Program-made: the position numbers and the translations under genes
Part shown: piece after piece, positions 1-8,473 of the stretch
Position numbering within the stretch: position 1 is the stretch's first letter
Layout: the number at the start of each line of letters is the position of its first letter
Assembly (NCBI GenBank): GCA_002428455.1
Contig: DIWL01000079.1
Span: 1-34,282, forward strand
DNA length: 34,282 bases
Reading direction: 5' to 3'
Source: Anaerolineaceae bacterium UBA6107
GTDB taxonomy: Bacteria; Chloroflexota; Anaerolineae; Anaerolineales; Anaerolineaceae
The notes under the pieces: model-generated
What the model saw: the letters and a program-made list of their open reading frames with translations, nothing else
Databases searched by the model: none
Told to the model about the DNA's origin: nothing

Positions 1-900
1 CATGATGTTCATGATGCCGATGCCCCCTACCAGAAGGGAAATGCCGGCGATACCACCCAGGAAGATGGTTAACACACCGGTAATGGTGCGGGCGATGTCA
101 ACGAAATCCTCCTGTGAGAATATGCTGAAGTCATCTTCGCCGATGTTGGTGCGATGGCGTATACGCAAAACTTGGGCGATCTCCTCCTTAGCCAGGGATA
201 CCTGGCTGGCAGATGTCACCTGCACAAGGATTAGGTCGAGCTGGTTCTGACTGTTGCGGATGAGACGCGCCTGGGCGGTGGATAGGGGGATGATGGCCAG
301 GTCATCCTGTGATCCGAAGGAGGACCCCCCTTTGGATTCAAGAATGCCGGTGACGCGGAAAGGTTGGCCCTCGATGCGCACCACTTCTCCCACCAGGCCT
401 TCACGCCGCCCGAACAATTTCTCGGCGGTATCCGGTCCCAACAGGACCACGGATGCCCGGCCAAGATCCTGGTCGGTGCTGATGAAAGCGCCTTCTGTGA
501 CCGCATAATTACGGACCTGTTCGTAAGACGGGGTGACGCCATAAACCGTTGTATGGGTGGATTCACCCATTGCGGAAAGGGTCAGTCCGTCATTAACCAC
601 GGGTGCCACGGCTGCGACCGAGGGAGCCTGGAACTGGTCAAGCAGTGCTTCAGCGTCCTCCATGGTGAGGGGTTGGACGCGGGTTAGTTCCAGTGTAGGG
701 TTACCGCGCGAGACGAAGAGCAGGTTGCTGCCGATGCCGCTGATGGAACCGGTGATGGTCTCCTGGGCGCCGGCACCCACAGCGAGCATGGCGATGACTG
801 CGCCAACGCCGATGACGATTCCCAGAATAGTGAGTCCGGAACGCGTTTTGTTCGAGTTGAGGCTTTCCAGAGCCTCGATGATCGCCTGCCAGAGGGTCAT
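1..900 (-). CDS. MacB-type ABC transporter permease (partial, C-terminus beyond window)
   Basis: Inner-membrane permease subunit of a MacB/FtsX-family exporter. The start is an ATG at 898-900 that overlaps the stop of the upstream ATPase gene in an ATGA arrangement, so the two are translationally coupled. Translation begins MTLWQAIIEALESLNSNKTR and runs into a first membrane segment (TILGIVIGVGAVIAMLAVGA), then a periplasmic MacB core domain. The last codons in the window read GGIAGISLLVGGIGIMNIM, the conserved opening of the C-terminal FtsX membrane domain. About 300 codons are present; the remaining membrane segments (usually about 100 more residues) lie outside the window. With the adaptor and ATPase it would form a tripartite-like exporter. 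The substrate cannot be told from sequence (lipid, peptide or drug). The family call is firm. Confidence 0.93.
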   Translation of the reverse strand, partial: MTLWQAIIEALESLNSNKTRSGLTILGIVIGVGAVIAMLAVGAGAQETITGSISGIGSNLLFVSRGNPTLELTRVQPLTMEDAEALLDQFQAPSVAAVAPVVNDGLTLSAMGESTHTTVYGVTPSYEQVRNYAVTEGAFISTDQDLGRASVVLLGPDTAEKLFGRREGLVGEVVRIEGQPFRVTGILESKGGSSFGSQDDLAIIPLSTAQARLIRNSQNQLDLILVQVTSASQVSLAKEEIAQVLRIRHRTNIGEDDFSIFSQEDFVDIARTITGVLTIFLGGIAGISLLVGGIGIMNIM

Positions 901-1586
901 TTCGAATCCTCCTCGATCAGGCCGTCTTTCAAACGGATGATGCGCCTGGACTGGGTGGCCACGTCCTGGTCGTGGGTAACGATGATTAGGGTGGTACCGC
1001 TATCACGATTGAGTTTCAACAACAGTTCCATGATCTCAGCGCCGGAACGGGAATCCAGGTTGCCGGTGGGTTCATCGGCCATGATGATGGCGGGGTTGTT
1101 GACCAGGGAGCGGGCAATGGCCACGCGCTGCTGTTGACCCCCGGAAAGCTCAGTGGGTTTGTGGTTCATGCGGTCACCCAGGCCAACCGCCTCAAGGGCA
1201 GCAACAGCCCGGTCACGGCGTTCGCTGGTGATACCGGCGTAACGCATGGGCAGTTCAACATTCGCCAGCGCGGTCTGGCGCGGCAAAAGGTTGAAACTTT
1301 GGAAGACGAAACCTACCTTGCGGTTGCGAATGCCGGCGAGCTGGTCATCGTCGAGTTCGGCGACCCCTTCTCCATCCAGCGTGTAATGACCGCTGGTCGG
1401 ACGGTCGAGGCAGCCCAGCAGGTTCATCAGGGTGGATTTGCCCGATCCTGACGGCCCCATGATGGCAACAGTTTCGCCGCGGTCGATGGAAAAACTGACG
1501 CCAGCAAGAGCGCGGACTTCCACCTCGCCAATTTGATAGATCTTGGTCAGATCCTGGATTTGAATGACTTTTTCCATATTTTCCAT
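897..1586 (-). CDS. ABC transporter ATP-binding protein, MacB/LolD family
   Basis: Cytoplasmic ATPase of the export operon, 229 residues, the normal size for a LolD/MacB-type domain. Visible motifs are Walker A (GPSGSGKST, about residue 44), Q-loop (FVFQSFNLLPR), ABC signature (LSGGQQQR), Walker B (IIMADEPTG), D-loop (NLDSRSG) and H-loop (IIVTHDQD). FNLLPR after the Q-loop is typical of this family. It starts one base after the stop of the adaptor gene and its stop overlaps the start of the permease, so the three genes form one operon in the order adaptor, ATPase, permease. A second Met at codon 4 is an alternative start. Confidence 0.95.
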   Translation of the reverse strand: MENMEKVIQIQDLTKIYQIGEVEVRALAGVSFSIDRGETVAIMGPSGSGKSTLMNLLGCLDRPTSGHYTLDGEGVAELDDDQLAGIRNRKVGFVFQSFNLLPRQTALANVELPMRYAGITSERRDRAVAALEAVGLGDRMNHKPTELSGGQQQRVAIARSLVNNPAIIMADEPTGNLDSRSGAEIMELLLKLNRDSGTTLIIVTHDQDVATQSRRIIRLKDGLIEEDSK

Positions 1587-1587
1587 A

Positions 1588-3009
1588 TTAGAATGGCGGT
1601 CCGCCGCTAAAATCCATGTCCATGATCGATGAGGGCGGATTGAGGATGATGCGATCGCCTTCCTTCAGATCACCGGAAAGGACCTCGCTGATCAAGTCAG
1701 AGGAAGCGCCGATCTTCAGGGGAACTTCAACGATAGCGCCGTTTTTCAGAAGGTAGACGATGGTCTGGTTATCCACCAGGCGAACGGCACGCTTTGGAAC
1801 GGTGAGCACATCCTCAAGCTGGTTGATGATGATGTTCACCGCTGCTGTCATGCCCGGACGCACCTGCTCATCAGGGTTGAGGAGTTCAATGGTGACCTTG
1901 AAGTTCACCAGACCGGATTGCACAGTGCCGACATTGGCGACAGCGGTGACCTTACCCTGGTATTGTTTGTTGGCAATGGCATCAAAGGTGAGGTCGACAG
2001 ACTGCCCGATCTGGACGTTGTTGATATCAACTTCGGGGATCTGCACATCGACCAGCAGACGGGATAGATCATCAATGCGGAAAGCCTGGGTACCGGCGGT
2101 GACCTGATCACCGAGCATGGCGTTGACCTCGGTCACAGTACCGCTGAACGGAGCGGTGATCCTTGAAAGGTTGATCGTCGCGTTCAGGGCGGTGATGCGT
2201 GATTCCGCGGCGGCAATATCAGCCGGGTCAGCACCGTCCTTTACGCGTTCCCATTCGCGCATGGCATCCTCATATTGCGCCAATGCCAGCGCCACCTTGG
2301 CATCAGAGATTGCGATCTCTTCAGCATCCGGTGCCTGGATGAGATAGGTCAGATCCTGTTGAGCTTTTTGAAGATTCTGGCGGGCGTTGGCGAGGGTGCT
2401 GAGGGCACCAGCCTTGAGCGGATCATCATCATCACGGGATTCGACCCGTTCATAAGACTCTTCCGCGTCAGCAACCCTGTCTTGTGCGAGGATAACGGCA
2501 GCCCGGGCAGCGTCGATCTTGTTCTGATCGGTCGTGCGCGCGGTGTTGCCCTGCGGGTTTGACCAGAGTGCGCGATCGTATGCGTCCTTGGCGTTAGCCA
2601 GGTTGAGTTGCGCCTGGGCTTGAGCCAGGTTGGAGTTGAGCAGGTTATCCAGGTTGCGCTGCGCAGTGACCAGGTCAGCACGCGCGAGAATGACCGACTG
2701 GGGGAGGGAGGAATCAAGCAATTCAGCCAGTACGGTCTCACTGGCGATCTTATCTCCAACCCCGACATTGATCGCGCTGATGCGGCCGCTGGTTTGCCAC
2801 GTCATCACTGCGCTCTGGTTGGCGCGCACCGTACCGGTGGCGCCAACGATGACGACCAGTTCACCCCTGGTGGCAGGGGTGGTTTGCAGATCTGCCAACG
2901 AAGCCTGATTTTTTGTATTGTTGGTGATGATGACATAGGCTGCAACAGCTATGATCACCAGGGCTAATAGAATCAGCCAGTATTTCTTTGATGAACTCTT
3001 CTTTTTCAT
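1588..3009 (-). CDS. HlyD/MacA-type efflux periplasmic adaptor
   Basis: Membrane-fusion (adaptor) protein of 473 residues that would link the MacB-type pump to the outside. It has a basic N-terminus and a single membrane anchor (about residues 10-28, WLILLALVIIAVAAYVI). The first half of a lipoyl-like domain follows (TGRISAINVGVGDKIASETVLAEL, about 73-96). Next comes a long Ala/Gln/Asp-rich coiled-coil hairpin (about 105-270), the second lipoyl half (ITAPFSGTVTEVNAMLGDQV) and a beta-barrel with the typical RPGMTAAVNI stretch. The coiled coil is longer than in the shortest MacA proteins. First gene of the operon. A weak Shine-Dalgarno (AAGGGAA) precedes the ATG. The gene diverges from the metalloprotein gene at 3072. 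Confidence 0.92.
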   Translation of the reverse strand: MKKKSSSKKYWLILLALVIIAVAAYVIITNNTKNQASLADLQTTPATRGELVVIVGATGTVRANQSAVMTWQTSGRISAINVGVGDKIASETVLAELLDSSLPQSVILARADLVTAQRNLDNLLNSNLAQAQAQLNLANAKDAYDRALWSNPQGNTARTTDQNKIDAARAAVILAQDRVADAEESYERVESRDDDDPLKAGALSTLANARQNLQKAQQDLTYLIQAPDAEEIAISDAKVALALAQYEDAMREWERVKDGADPADIAAAESRITALNATINLSRITAPFSGTVTEVNAMLGDQVTAGTQAFRIDDLSRLLVDVQIPEVDINNVQIGQSVDLTFDAIANKQYQGKVTAVANVGTVQSGLVNFKVTIELLNPDEQVRPGMTAAVNIIINQLEDVLTVPKRAVRLVDNQTIVYLLKNGAIVEVPLKIGASSDLISEVLSGDLKEGDRIILNPPSSIMDMDFSGGPPF

Positions 3010-3041
3010 ATTTGCTTGCGTTCCCTTTTTTAATCGAAAAT

Positions 3042-3065
3042 CCTGAACATTGGTCAGGGTATAAT
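3042..3065 (+). promoter_or_regulatory. Putative promoter and inverted repeat between divergent genes
   Basis: A consensus -10 box TATAAT lies at 3060-3065, only 6 bases before the ATG of the metalloprotein gene at 3072, so its transcript would be leaderless or nearly so. Immediately upstream is an inverted repeat CCTGA-N7-TCAGG (3042-3058) that would cover the -35 region. No good -35 hexamer is seen. The repeat is short, so an operator role is inference. Confidence 0.4.
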
Positions 3066-3071
3066 TTCTGC

Positions 3072-4316
3072 ATGCGCTGGAAAAACTTCACCCGACAGAT
3101 CATACCGTTGCTCATCGCAATCTTCGTGCTGACGACCTCGGTATTACGCCTGGAGAAACCAGTTGATAAGGCGCGCCTTTTTACCACTGGGCTGGAATAT
3201 GATTATATCGCCTGGACGCTAAAAGCGGTGAGTGAAAAAGCAGGTCAGGCGCAGTTAAACGTTGTACAAAGGCTCTCTCCAGATCAGCAGGTACAGGTTG
3301 TGAGGCGGTATTTTGAGCTGGTGCGCGAGTTGGAGATTACACGGGCGCAGATCCAGCTGGTGTACAGTGATCCGCGGGTTGAAAACCCGGAGATGGAAAG
3401 CGCCGGTCTGCTGGTGCAGGAGCGCACCCTCGAAAAGTCGCTCAATGACCTGGCCGCGCTGACCGAAAACATTCTGCAGCAGCAGGTGGCACAGGTGCTC
3501 AAGGATGCCGGCCTGGGATTCCTGGCACAACAGGTACCGCCGGTATTATTCCACTCCACGCCGCTGCCGACTGCGCTGATCGTGTCACCGCGCGAGGTTA
3601 TCCGGCAGGATGTCAACCTGTCGCTGCTGGCTGACCTGAGCATGGAGGAGATCACGCGGCTGGAAGAAGACGTTGCGGAATACATGGGTGCGTCGGTGCT
3701 GGTGGAGGATGTGGGTGGGATCGGCGTTTACCCGACCATGGTGCAGCGCGCTTCGAGCCTGCCGTGGACGCTGGACACCATAGCTCACGAATGGACGCAT
3801 AACTACCTCACCCTGCATCCGTTGGGGATGCTGTATGACAGGACTCCGGAGCTGCGCACGATGAACGAGACGACCGCGTCGATCGTGGGCAATGAGATCA
3901 GCCAGGCGGTAATGGAACAATACTATCCGGACCTGGTGCGAAACAAGGGCAAGGTTAACGTGGCAGCGGCGCGTTCCGTAGGTGATGAATTCGATTTCTA
4001 CCATGAGATGCACATCACGCGGGTACGGGTGGATGAGCTTCTGGCGGAGGGGAAGATCGAGGAAGCCGAATCTTTCATGGAGGCAAGGCGGATCATATTC
4101 TTAAAAAACGGTTACTTAATCCGCAAACTGAACCAGGCATATTTTGCCTTCCATGGTGCTTATGCCGAGGTGCCCGAGGGAGCGGCAGGCGAGGACCCGG
4201 TCGGACCTGCGGTACGGGCTTTACGGGGGGAATCAGGGTCGCTGGGAGAATTCCTGAAACGGATGGCGTGGATGAATTCCTTTGATGATCTTGAGCGCGC
4301 TGTGAACGAGCGGTAA
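3072..4316 (+). CDS. Putative secreted or membrane-anchored HExxH zinc metalloprotein
   Basis: Protein of 414 residues using the ATG at 3072 (MRWKNFTRQI). An upstream in-frame ATG at 2988 would overlap the divergent adaptor gene and was not chosen. Residues about 8-24 are a hydrophobic signal or anchor (IIPLLIAIFVLTTSVL). A zinc-protease motif is clear: IAHEWTHNYL (HExxH) near residue 239, followed about 25 residues later by NETTASIVGNEI, which offers a Glu as a third ligand as in gluzincins. The region around 100-160 is helical and glutamine-rich. The gene stands alone between divergent and convergent neighbours. I do not recognise a named family; the substrate is unknown and peptidase activity is inferred only from the motif. 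Confidence 0.75.
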   Translation: MRWKNFTRQIIPLLIAIFVLTTSVLRLEKPVDKARLFTTGLEYDYIAWTLKAVSEKAGQAQLNVVQRLSPDQQVQVVRRYFELVRELEITRAQIQLVYSDPRVENPEMESAGLLVQERTLEKSLNDLAALTENILQQQVAQVLKDAGLGFLAQQVPPVLFHSTPLPTALIVSPREVIRQDVNLSLLADLSMEEITRLEEDVAEYMGASVLVEDVGGIGVYPTMVQRASSLPWTLDTIAHEWTHNYLTLHPLGMLYDRTPELRTMNETTASIVGNEISQAVMEQYYPDLVRNKGKVNVAAARSVGDEFDFYHEMHITRVRVDELLAEGKIEEAESFMEARRIIFLKNGYLIRKLNQAYFAFHGAYAEVPEGAAGEDPVGPAVRALRGESGSLGEFLKRMAWMNSFDDLERAVNER

Positions 4317-4350
4317 ACAGATCACCGGGTGTAATTGTTAAAGAACCGCA

Positions 4351-4716
4351 TTACTCTTCCCCAAGATCAGGTAGATCGCGCTCGATCTCGGCCGGGGATT
4401 GACCTTTCTCCAAACGGTTGACCACTTCGTCAAATTCGGCGGGCAGATCATCCGCACCAACCTCGTTTTTCATTTCGCGCATCATCCTGCCGAGCGCGCG
4501 CGGATCACTATCGAGGGCATCAAGGTTGGCATCATCGGCGAGCGAGGAGAGACGCCCCTCATCACCGCGGGTGACCCTGACCTTGCGGATGACGCGTTGT
4601 ACATTGGCAGATGCACAGGCGGGGCAGAGCGGGCGATGCTGGTCGTATTGCGCATAAGTCAGGAAGATCTCAAATCGATTGCGACAATCTGAACAACGAA
4701 AATCGTAAACAGGCAT
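4351..4716 (-). CDS. FmdB-family zinc-ribbon protein with acidic tail
   Basis: Protein of 121 residues. The N-terminal 40 residues are an FmdB/CxxC-type regulatory zinc ribbon: MPVYDFRCSDCRNRFEIF, then CPACASANVQRV about 20 residues on, giving two Cys-x2-Cys knuckles. Many FmdB proteins stop at about 70-110 residues; here an acidic helical tail of about 70 residues follows (DALDSDPRALGRMMREMKNE, ending DLPDLGEE). FmdB-like proteins are small, poorly understood regulators. Convergent with the upstream metalloprotein gene and divergent from the guanylate kinase gene. Confidence 0.85.
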   Translation of the reverse strand: MPVYDFRCSDCRNRFEIFLTYAQYDQHRPLCPACASANVQRVIRKVRVTRGDEGRLSSLADDANLDALDSDPRALGRMMREMKNEVGADDLPAEFDEVVNRLEKGQSPAEIERDLPDLGEE

Positions 4717-4800
4717 GCGAACCTCGCTTGGTGTAGTACTTTATCCATTATAATCACCTCATATAAGAAGCGTATTAATTTTTTTCCCGGGAGAGTAGGT
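4717..4800 (+). promoter_or_regulatory. Divergent promoter region, fmdB-like / guanylate kinase
   Basis: This 84-base gap separates two divergent genes. On the plus strand it holds TATAAT at 4749-4754 and a poor -35 candidate TTGGTG at 4728-4733 (spacer 15, short). The reading GGGAGAGTAGGT just before the ATG at 4801 supplies a Shine-Dalgarno for the kinase gene. The promoter assignment is tentative. Confidence 0.35.
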
Positions 4801-5424
4801 ATGACCAGCCAGGCAGAACCGTTTGACCTGTTGCACCCGCAGCCATTATTGATCGTAATATCGGGTCCATCCGGTATCGGCAAGGACAGCGTTCTTAACG
4901 AACTGAAACGGCGCGGACTCCCGTTACATTTTGTGGTTACTGCCAATACCCGTGAGCCGCGCCCGGAAGAAGTGCACGGTGTTGATTATTTTTTCATGAC
5001 GCGCGAGGAGTTCCTGGCGGGGGTTGAGCGGGGAGAGTTCCTCGAGCACGCGAAGGTTTATAATGATCTGAAGGGCATCCCGCGCTGGCAGGTTGACAAC
5101 GCGCTGAAGAGCGGCAAGGATGTTGTACTGCGGGTGGACGTACAAGGCGCGGAGACGATTCGTGGGTTGTATCCCGAAGCGGTACTGATCTACCTCATCC
5201 CCCGGAATTACGATGAATGGTACAACCGCCTGGTTTGCCGGAAAACCGAATCCGCTGAGGACATTAAAACGAGGGTCGAGATCTCCGTCAAGGAAGTGGA
5301 AAAGATCGATATTTTTGACTACCTGGTGGTCAACGCGGAAAACCTGCTCTGCCAGGCCGTGGATGACATCATCGGCATCATCAGGACAGAACACCTCGCC
5401 GTAAATCACAGGAAGATCGTTTAA
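4801..5424 (+). CDS. gmk: Guanylate kinase
   Basis: Cytoplasmic nucleotide kinase converting GMP and ATP to GDP and ADP. The 207 residues match the family size (about 190-210). Visible are the P-loop GPSGIGKDS (residues 22-30), the GMP-binding stretch TANTREPRPEEVHGVDYFF, the EFLEHAKVYNDLKGIP segment, and the DVQGAETI segment. The usual TTR at the start of the GMP site reads ANTREPR and the P-loop ends KDS rather than KST/KSS; both are mild variations. Its stop codon shares a base with the start of the rhomboid gene (TAATG), so the two are translationally coupled. Some divergent guanylate kinase-like proteins lack GMP activity, which cannot be excluded. Confidence 0.88.
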   Translation: MTSQAEPFDLLHPQPLLIVISGPSGIGKDSVLNELKRRGLPLHFVVTANTREPRPEEVHGVDYFFMTREEFLAGVERGEFLEHAKVYNDLKGIPRWQVDNALKSGKDVVLRVDVQGAETIRGLYPEAVLIYLIPRNYDEWYNRLVCRKTESAEDIKTRVEISVKEVEKIDIFDYLVVNAENLLCQAVDDIIGIIRTEHLAVNHRKIV

Positions 5425-6194
5425 TGTACGGCAATCCAGATCAACCTGCCGGAATGGATGGGCAAACCACGGGAGGGGGAATCCCCGTGATCTTCAAGCC
5501 GCCGGCGCGCAAACCGCTGGTGACCTACGTACTCATAGGGGTGACCATCTTCTTTTACCTGCTGCAGATGCTTTCACAAGCGATCGCCAGTGGATATGAC
5601 TGGCCGTTCATCCTGGGCGGCAAGATCAACGAGTTGATCCTGGAAGGGCAAGTGTGGCGGCTGATCACGCCTGCGTTGCTGCACGGCAGCCTGCTGCACA
5701 TTGCGTTCAACATGTACGCCTTGTACTCGCTGGGTTCATCGATGGAACGCTATTACGGTCACCGCCGGTATCTGCTGCTGTACATCATCGGTGCGTTTTG
5801 CGGCAACGCGCTTTCATTCCTGTTGTCACCCAAAGCCTCGATCGGCGCTTCCACGGCCGTGTTCGCGCTGGTGGCAGCGGAAGGGGTGTTCATCTACCGC
5901 AACCGTTCGTTGTTCGGCAGCCGTGCGAAGACGATGCTGACCAACCTGCTGGTGATCGTTGGGGTCAACCTGGTGATCGGATTGCAGCCGGGCATTGATA
6001 ACTGGGGGCACCTGGGCGGACTGATCGGCGGGGCGTTGTTCGCCTGGTTCGCCGGTCCGCTGCTGCAGATGCAGGCATCCTATTACGGCTATGAGCTCAC
6101 AGACACCCGCACAAAATCCGGATTGATCCTGGGCGTGGTCCTTTCGGCCGGGTTGTTTCTGGCGGTGGTAGTTGTAAAATTCCTCACGGCGTAA
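5424..6194 (+). CDS. Rhomboid-family intramembrane serine protease
   Basis: Membrane-embedded serine protease of 256 residues. It has an N-terminal cytoplasmic stretch (about 1-30) and six to seven hydrophobic helices. Catalytic residues are visible: the GASTAVFAL motif gives Ser143 and NWGHLGGLIGG gives His196. The LLHIAFNMYALYSLG helix with its HxxxN pattern is the usual second helix, and the WRLITPALLHG loop before it is typical. The final hydrophobic segment (about 232-253) suggests a seventh helix. Coupled to the guanylate kinase gene by a TAATG overlap. Substrates unknown; all key residues are present. Confidence 0.93.
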   Translation: MYGNPDQPAGMDGQTTGGGIPVIFKPPARKPLVTYVLIGVTIFFYLLQMLSQAIASGYDWPFILGGKINELILEGQVWRLITPALLHGSLLHIAFNMYALYSLGSSMERYYGHRRYLLLYIIGAFCGNALSFLLSPKASIGASTAVFALVAAEGVFIYRNRSLFGSRAKTMLTNLLVIVGVNLVIGLQPGIDNWGHLGGLIGGALFAWFAGPLLQMQASYYGYELTDTRTKSGLILGVVLSAGLFLAVVVVKFLTA

Positions 6195-6242
6195 CGAATT
6201 AAGAAAGACAGGGACTCCCCGCCTTTTGTGATAGGATCCGTT

Positions 6243-7118
6243 TTATGGTTCGCTAATTTCAAACCAGGGAACGTTCATAACCGTATATGTATTATCTGTT
6301 CGGGCTCCGAAGCCGACCTTTCCGCTCGTGAGATTTTCATCCTCAAACGTTTGAGATAAGACGTCATTTACATAAACGGAAATCTGGTTTTCATCGCAGA
6401 CTAGTGTGAATGTATTTTTTCCTTTGCCATAATCAAATTGTGCAGCACCCCCGTTGGTTAGATAGTTAAAACCCTTTTCTATCATCGCATCGTAATACCA
6501 TAACGCCCACAAGCCCTGGAAATCAACGGTGAGTTGATACCAGCCCATGTCCTCGTCATACCGGCAGAACAACGCGGCAGAGCTGGCGTTATAGCCCAGG
6601 TTTTCCACTTCCATTGACACCTTCACATCCTCGTAGGTCTGAGATTCATAAACGAAGTAGTATCCCAAATCATAAGCCTTCATGTTGAATTTGACCCGCC
6701 CGTTATCCAACTCAACACCGGCTGCCTTCTCAAGTTCCTTGTTGTTTTTGTGGATACGAAATTCGTTTTTCCAGTTGAACATGAAGTGGCTGTAATTGTC
6801 TAACCCATCATCAAATTCATCCCTGAAGAATTTGACATCTTGCGTGGTGTCCTCAATGGTGGTAGCTGTTTCTGTGGGGGTGTCAGCGGGGAGCGTGGCG
6901 GTGGGTTCCACCGGTGCATCAGTGACTACCACTACCGGCTCGGTAGGGATTACCGGCGGTTCAGTCACAACCGTCTCAACCTCCGCAGCAGGTGTGGCGG
7001 TAATGATAATGACATTGGGTTCCTGGGGTTCAGCTTCTTTTCTGAGACCGCAAGCAGAAATAAAAACCAAGACAAAGACTGCCAGGAAAAACAGGGGGAT
7101 CAAACCACTTTTTTTCAT
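6243..7118 (-). CDS. Lipoprotein with Thr/Pro linker and LamG-like domain
   Basis: Predicted secreted lipoprotein of 291 residues. A basic start and hydrophobic core lead to a lipobox FISAC with Cys at about residue 23. Residues about 35-90 are a low-complexity linker rich in Thr, Pro, Val and Glu (PTEPVVVVTDAPVEPTATLP). From about residue 96 the pattern (FFRDEFDDGLDNY, VSMEVENLGYNASSAALFCR, NQISVYVNDVLSQTFEDENL, GKVGFGARTDNTY) is that of a concanavalin-like/LamG or DUF1080-like beta-sandwich, a fold often binding glycans. It ends with WFEISEP. A strong Shine-Dalgarno (AAGGAGAGTGG) precedes the ATG. No active site is seen; glycan binding is inference. The C-terminal fold resembles that of the protein at 25916-27016. 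Confidence 0.78.
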   Translation of the reverse strand: MKKSGLIPLFFLAVFVLVFISACGLRKEAEPQEPNVIIITATPAAEVETVVTEPPVIPTEPVVVVTDAPVEPTATLPADTPTETATTIEDTTQDVKFFRDEFDDGLDNYSHFMFNWKNEFRIHKNNKELEKAAGVELDNGRVKFNMKAYDLGYYFVYESQTYEDVKVSMEVENLGYNASSAALFCRYDEDMGWYQLTVDFQGLWALWYYDAMIEKGFNYLTNGGAAQFDYGKGKNTFTLVCDENQISVYVNDVLSQTFEDENLTSGKVGFGARTDNTYTVMNVPWFEISEP

Positions 7119-7237
7119 TCTCCACTCTCCTTGGATAGATTCTGGTTAAATTAAAGGAATAAATAGATAGAATATATGATACATATTTTTTGAAGGATTA
7201 CAACAATTATTTATTGTTTTGTTAAGTACACTTGTGG
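7119..7237. other. AT-rich intergenic region
   Basis: This gap lies between the L,D-transpeptidase stop and the lipoprotein start, both on the minus strand. It is AT-rich, carries the lipoprotein ribosome-binding site, and contains TATA-like runs (minus-strand reading CATATATTC) that could hold its promoter. No well-spaced -35/-10 pair or terminator hairpin was found. Confidence 0.3.
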
Positions 7238-8395
7238 TTAGAAACCACCCGCACCGTAGAAGGATGGGTCGGTGGGTGTTTCGCCAGAGGGATCCCAAAC
7301 GTACACGTAATCTCCCTCGTTAGCCCAGTTGTACAACCAGTGGGAATCCGCCACGGAAAGGTTAACGCAACCGTGCGAGCGCTGGTAGCCCAGCAGGGTC
7401 TGCCAGTACGCACCGTGAAGCGCGCGCAGATCATCATAATACATGATGTAAGGGACCTCTTCGAGATAATAATAATCTGAGCGGTCCAGTTCAAAGGTGC
7501 CCCACATCGGATCGAAATCGAGTTTCTTGTAGACCTGGAACACACCGGGCTTGGTATAGAAAGGCGGCGTACCGGAAGAGATGAGCGTGGCGAAGACCAG
7601 CTTACCGTTCTCATAAGCGGAGAGGGTCTGTTCGTACAGGTTCACCTCGATCCACTTGTCCACAGGAACACCATCAGGGCGGCTGTAATTGGGGGTGACG
7701 CGGGCAATGAAACGATGCTCGATCCACTCGTTAATGCCCACCTGGACCCATTCAATGTTATTAATGACTTCACTATCGTAAATGAAGATCTTGTCTTCGC
7801 GCCTGAACTGGGTGCCGGTTTCGGGTGCGGCGTAATCCGGTGCGGTGCGGCCGGTCGTTTCGTTAATGACCCAGCCAAATTGATGCGTGGGATTGCGTTT
7901 GAAAATGTAGCCCTGGAAATTCGGGATACCCGCGCGGGCGACGTGTTCCTCGCTGATCCATTCGCTCGTGGCGATCTGGTAGAAACGACCCCGTTCTGTA
8001 TCCACGCGGTCCTGCAGTGCCACGTACTTGATCTTGCTTTTGTACAGTTTATTGGTGGGGTTGTTGTTCTCGATGTCTGCGATGGTGGCGTAAAGCGGGA
8101 CTTCCTCGTTGTCCACCAGTCCGTAGGAATAGGGGACGATCGATAGCTCATAGGGAGTGCGCGAAGCAAAGAGTTGCGGCTGCGGCAGGGTAAGCCCGGC
8201 AGCGGCCAGCTCAGCCAGGCGGGCGGAGGGACCGGCGTTGAGGCAATCCAGTGCGGCGATGTCGTCTCCGCCAGGCAGGCAAAGTGGGCGATCGATTTCA
8301 CTCGAAGCGGAAACCGGGCTGATATTGCCCGCCGCGGTGAGGGCGATGGCAATGGCAATGATGAAACCTGCGAGGGTGATCCATTTGTTTCTCAA
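7238..8395 (-). CDS. Secreted L,D-transpeptidase (YkuD family)
   Basis: Cell-envelope enzyme of 385 residues expected to form 3-3 peptidoglycan crosslinks or attach proteins to peptidoglycan. An N-terminal signal sequence (residues 1-31, ending SPVSASS) is followed by a region of SH3-like, beta-rich repeats (about 80-240). The C-terminal YkuD domain opens WIEVNLYEQTLSAYENGKLV at 248 and carries the catalytic set: His327 (LHGAYW) and SHGCVNLS with Cys343. All catalytic residues are intact. It supports a peptidoglycan-containing wall, although some Chloroflexota lack a classical one. Gene stands alone; same strand as the lipoprotein gene downstream. Confidence 0.94.
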   Translation of the reverse strand: MRNKWITLAGFIIAIAIALTAAGNISPVSASSEIDRPLCLPGGDDIAALDCLNAGPSARLAELAAAGLTLPQPQLFASRTPYELSIVPYSYGLVDNEEVPLYATIADIENNNPTNKLYKSKIKYVALQDRVDTERGRFYQIATSEWISEEHVARAGIPNFQGYIFKRNPTHQFGWVINETTGRTAPDYAAPETGTQFRREDKIFIYDSEVINNIEWVQVGINEWIEHRFIARVTPNYSRPDGVPVDKWIEVNLYEQTLSAYENGKLVFATLISSGTPPFYTKPGVFQVYKKLDFDPMWGTFELDRSDYYYLEEVPYIMYYDDLRALHGAYWQTLLGYQRSHGCVNLSVADSHWLYNWANEGDYVYVWDPSGETPTDPSFYGAGGF

Positions 8396-8473
8396 GGCAA
8401 TGTACCTACCAAAAGTATAAATTATGACCTATTTTATCTTAAAATAACCGGTTTTCAGACCGGATCAATCCAT

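Noticed and set aside
1..566. Plus- and other-frame open frames at the left edge
   Set aside because: They are shadows of the MacB-type permease, whose minus-strand frame is open to the window edge and carries the conserved FtsX motif.
2988..3071. Longer N-terminus for the HExxH protein
   Set aside because: It would overlap the divergent adaptor gene and place the -10 box inside the coding region.
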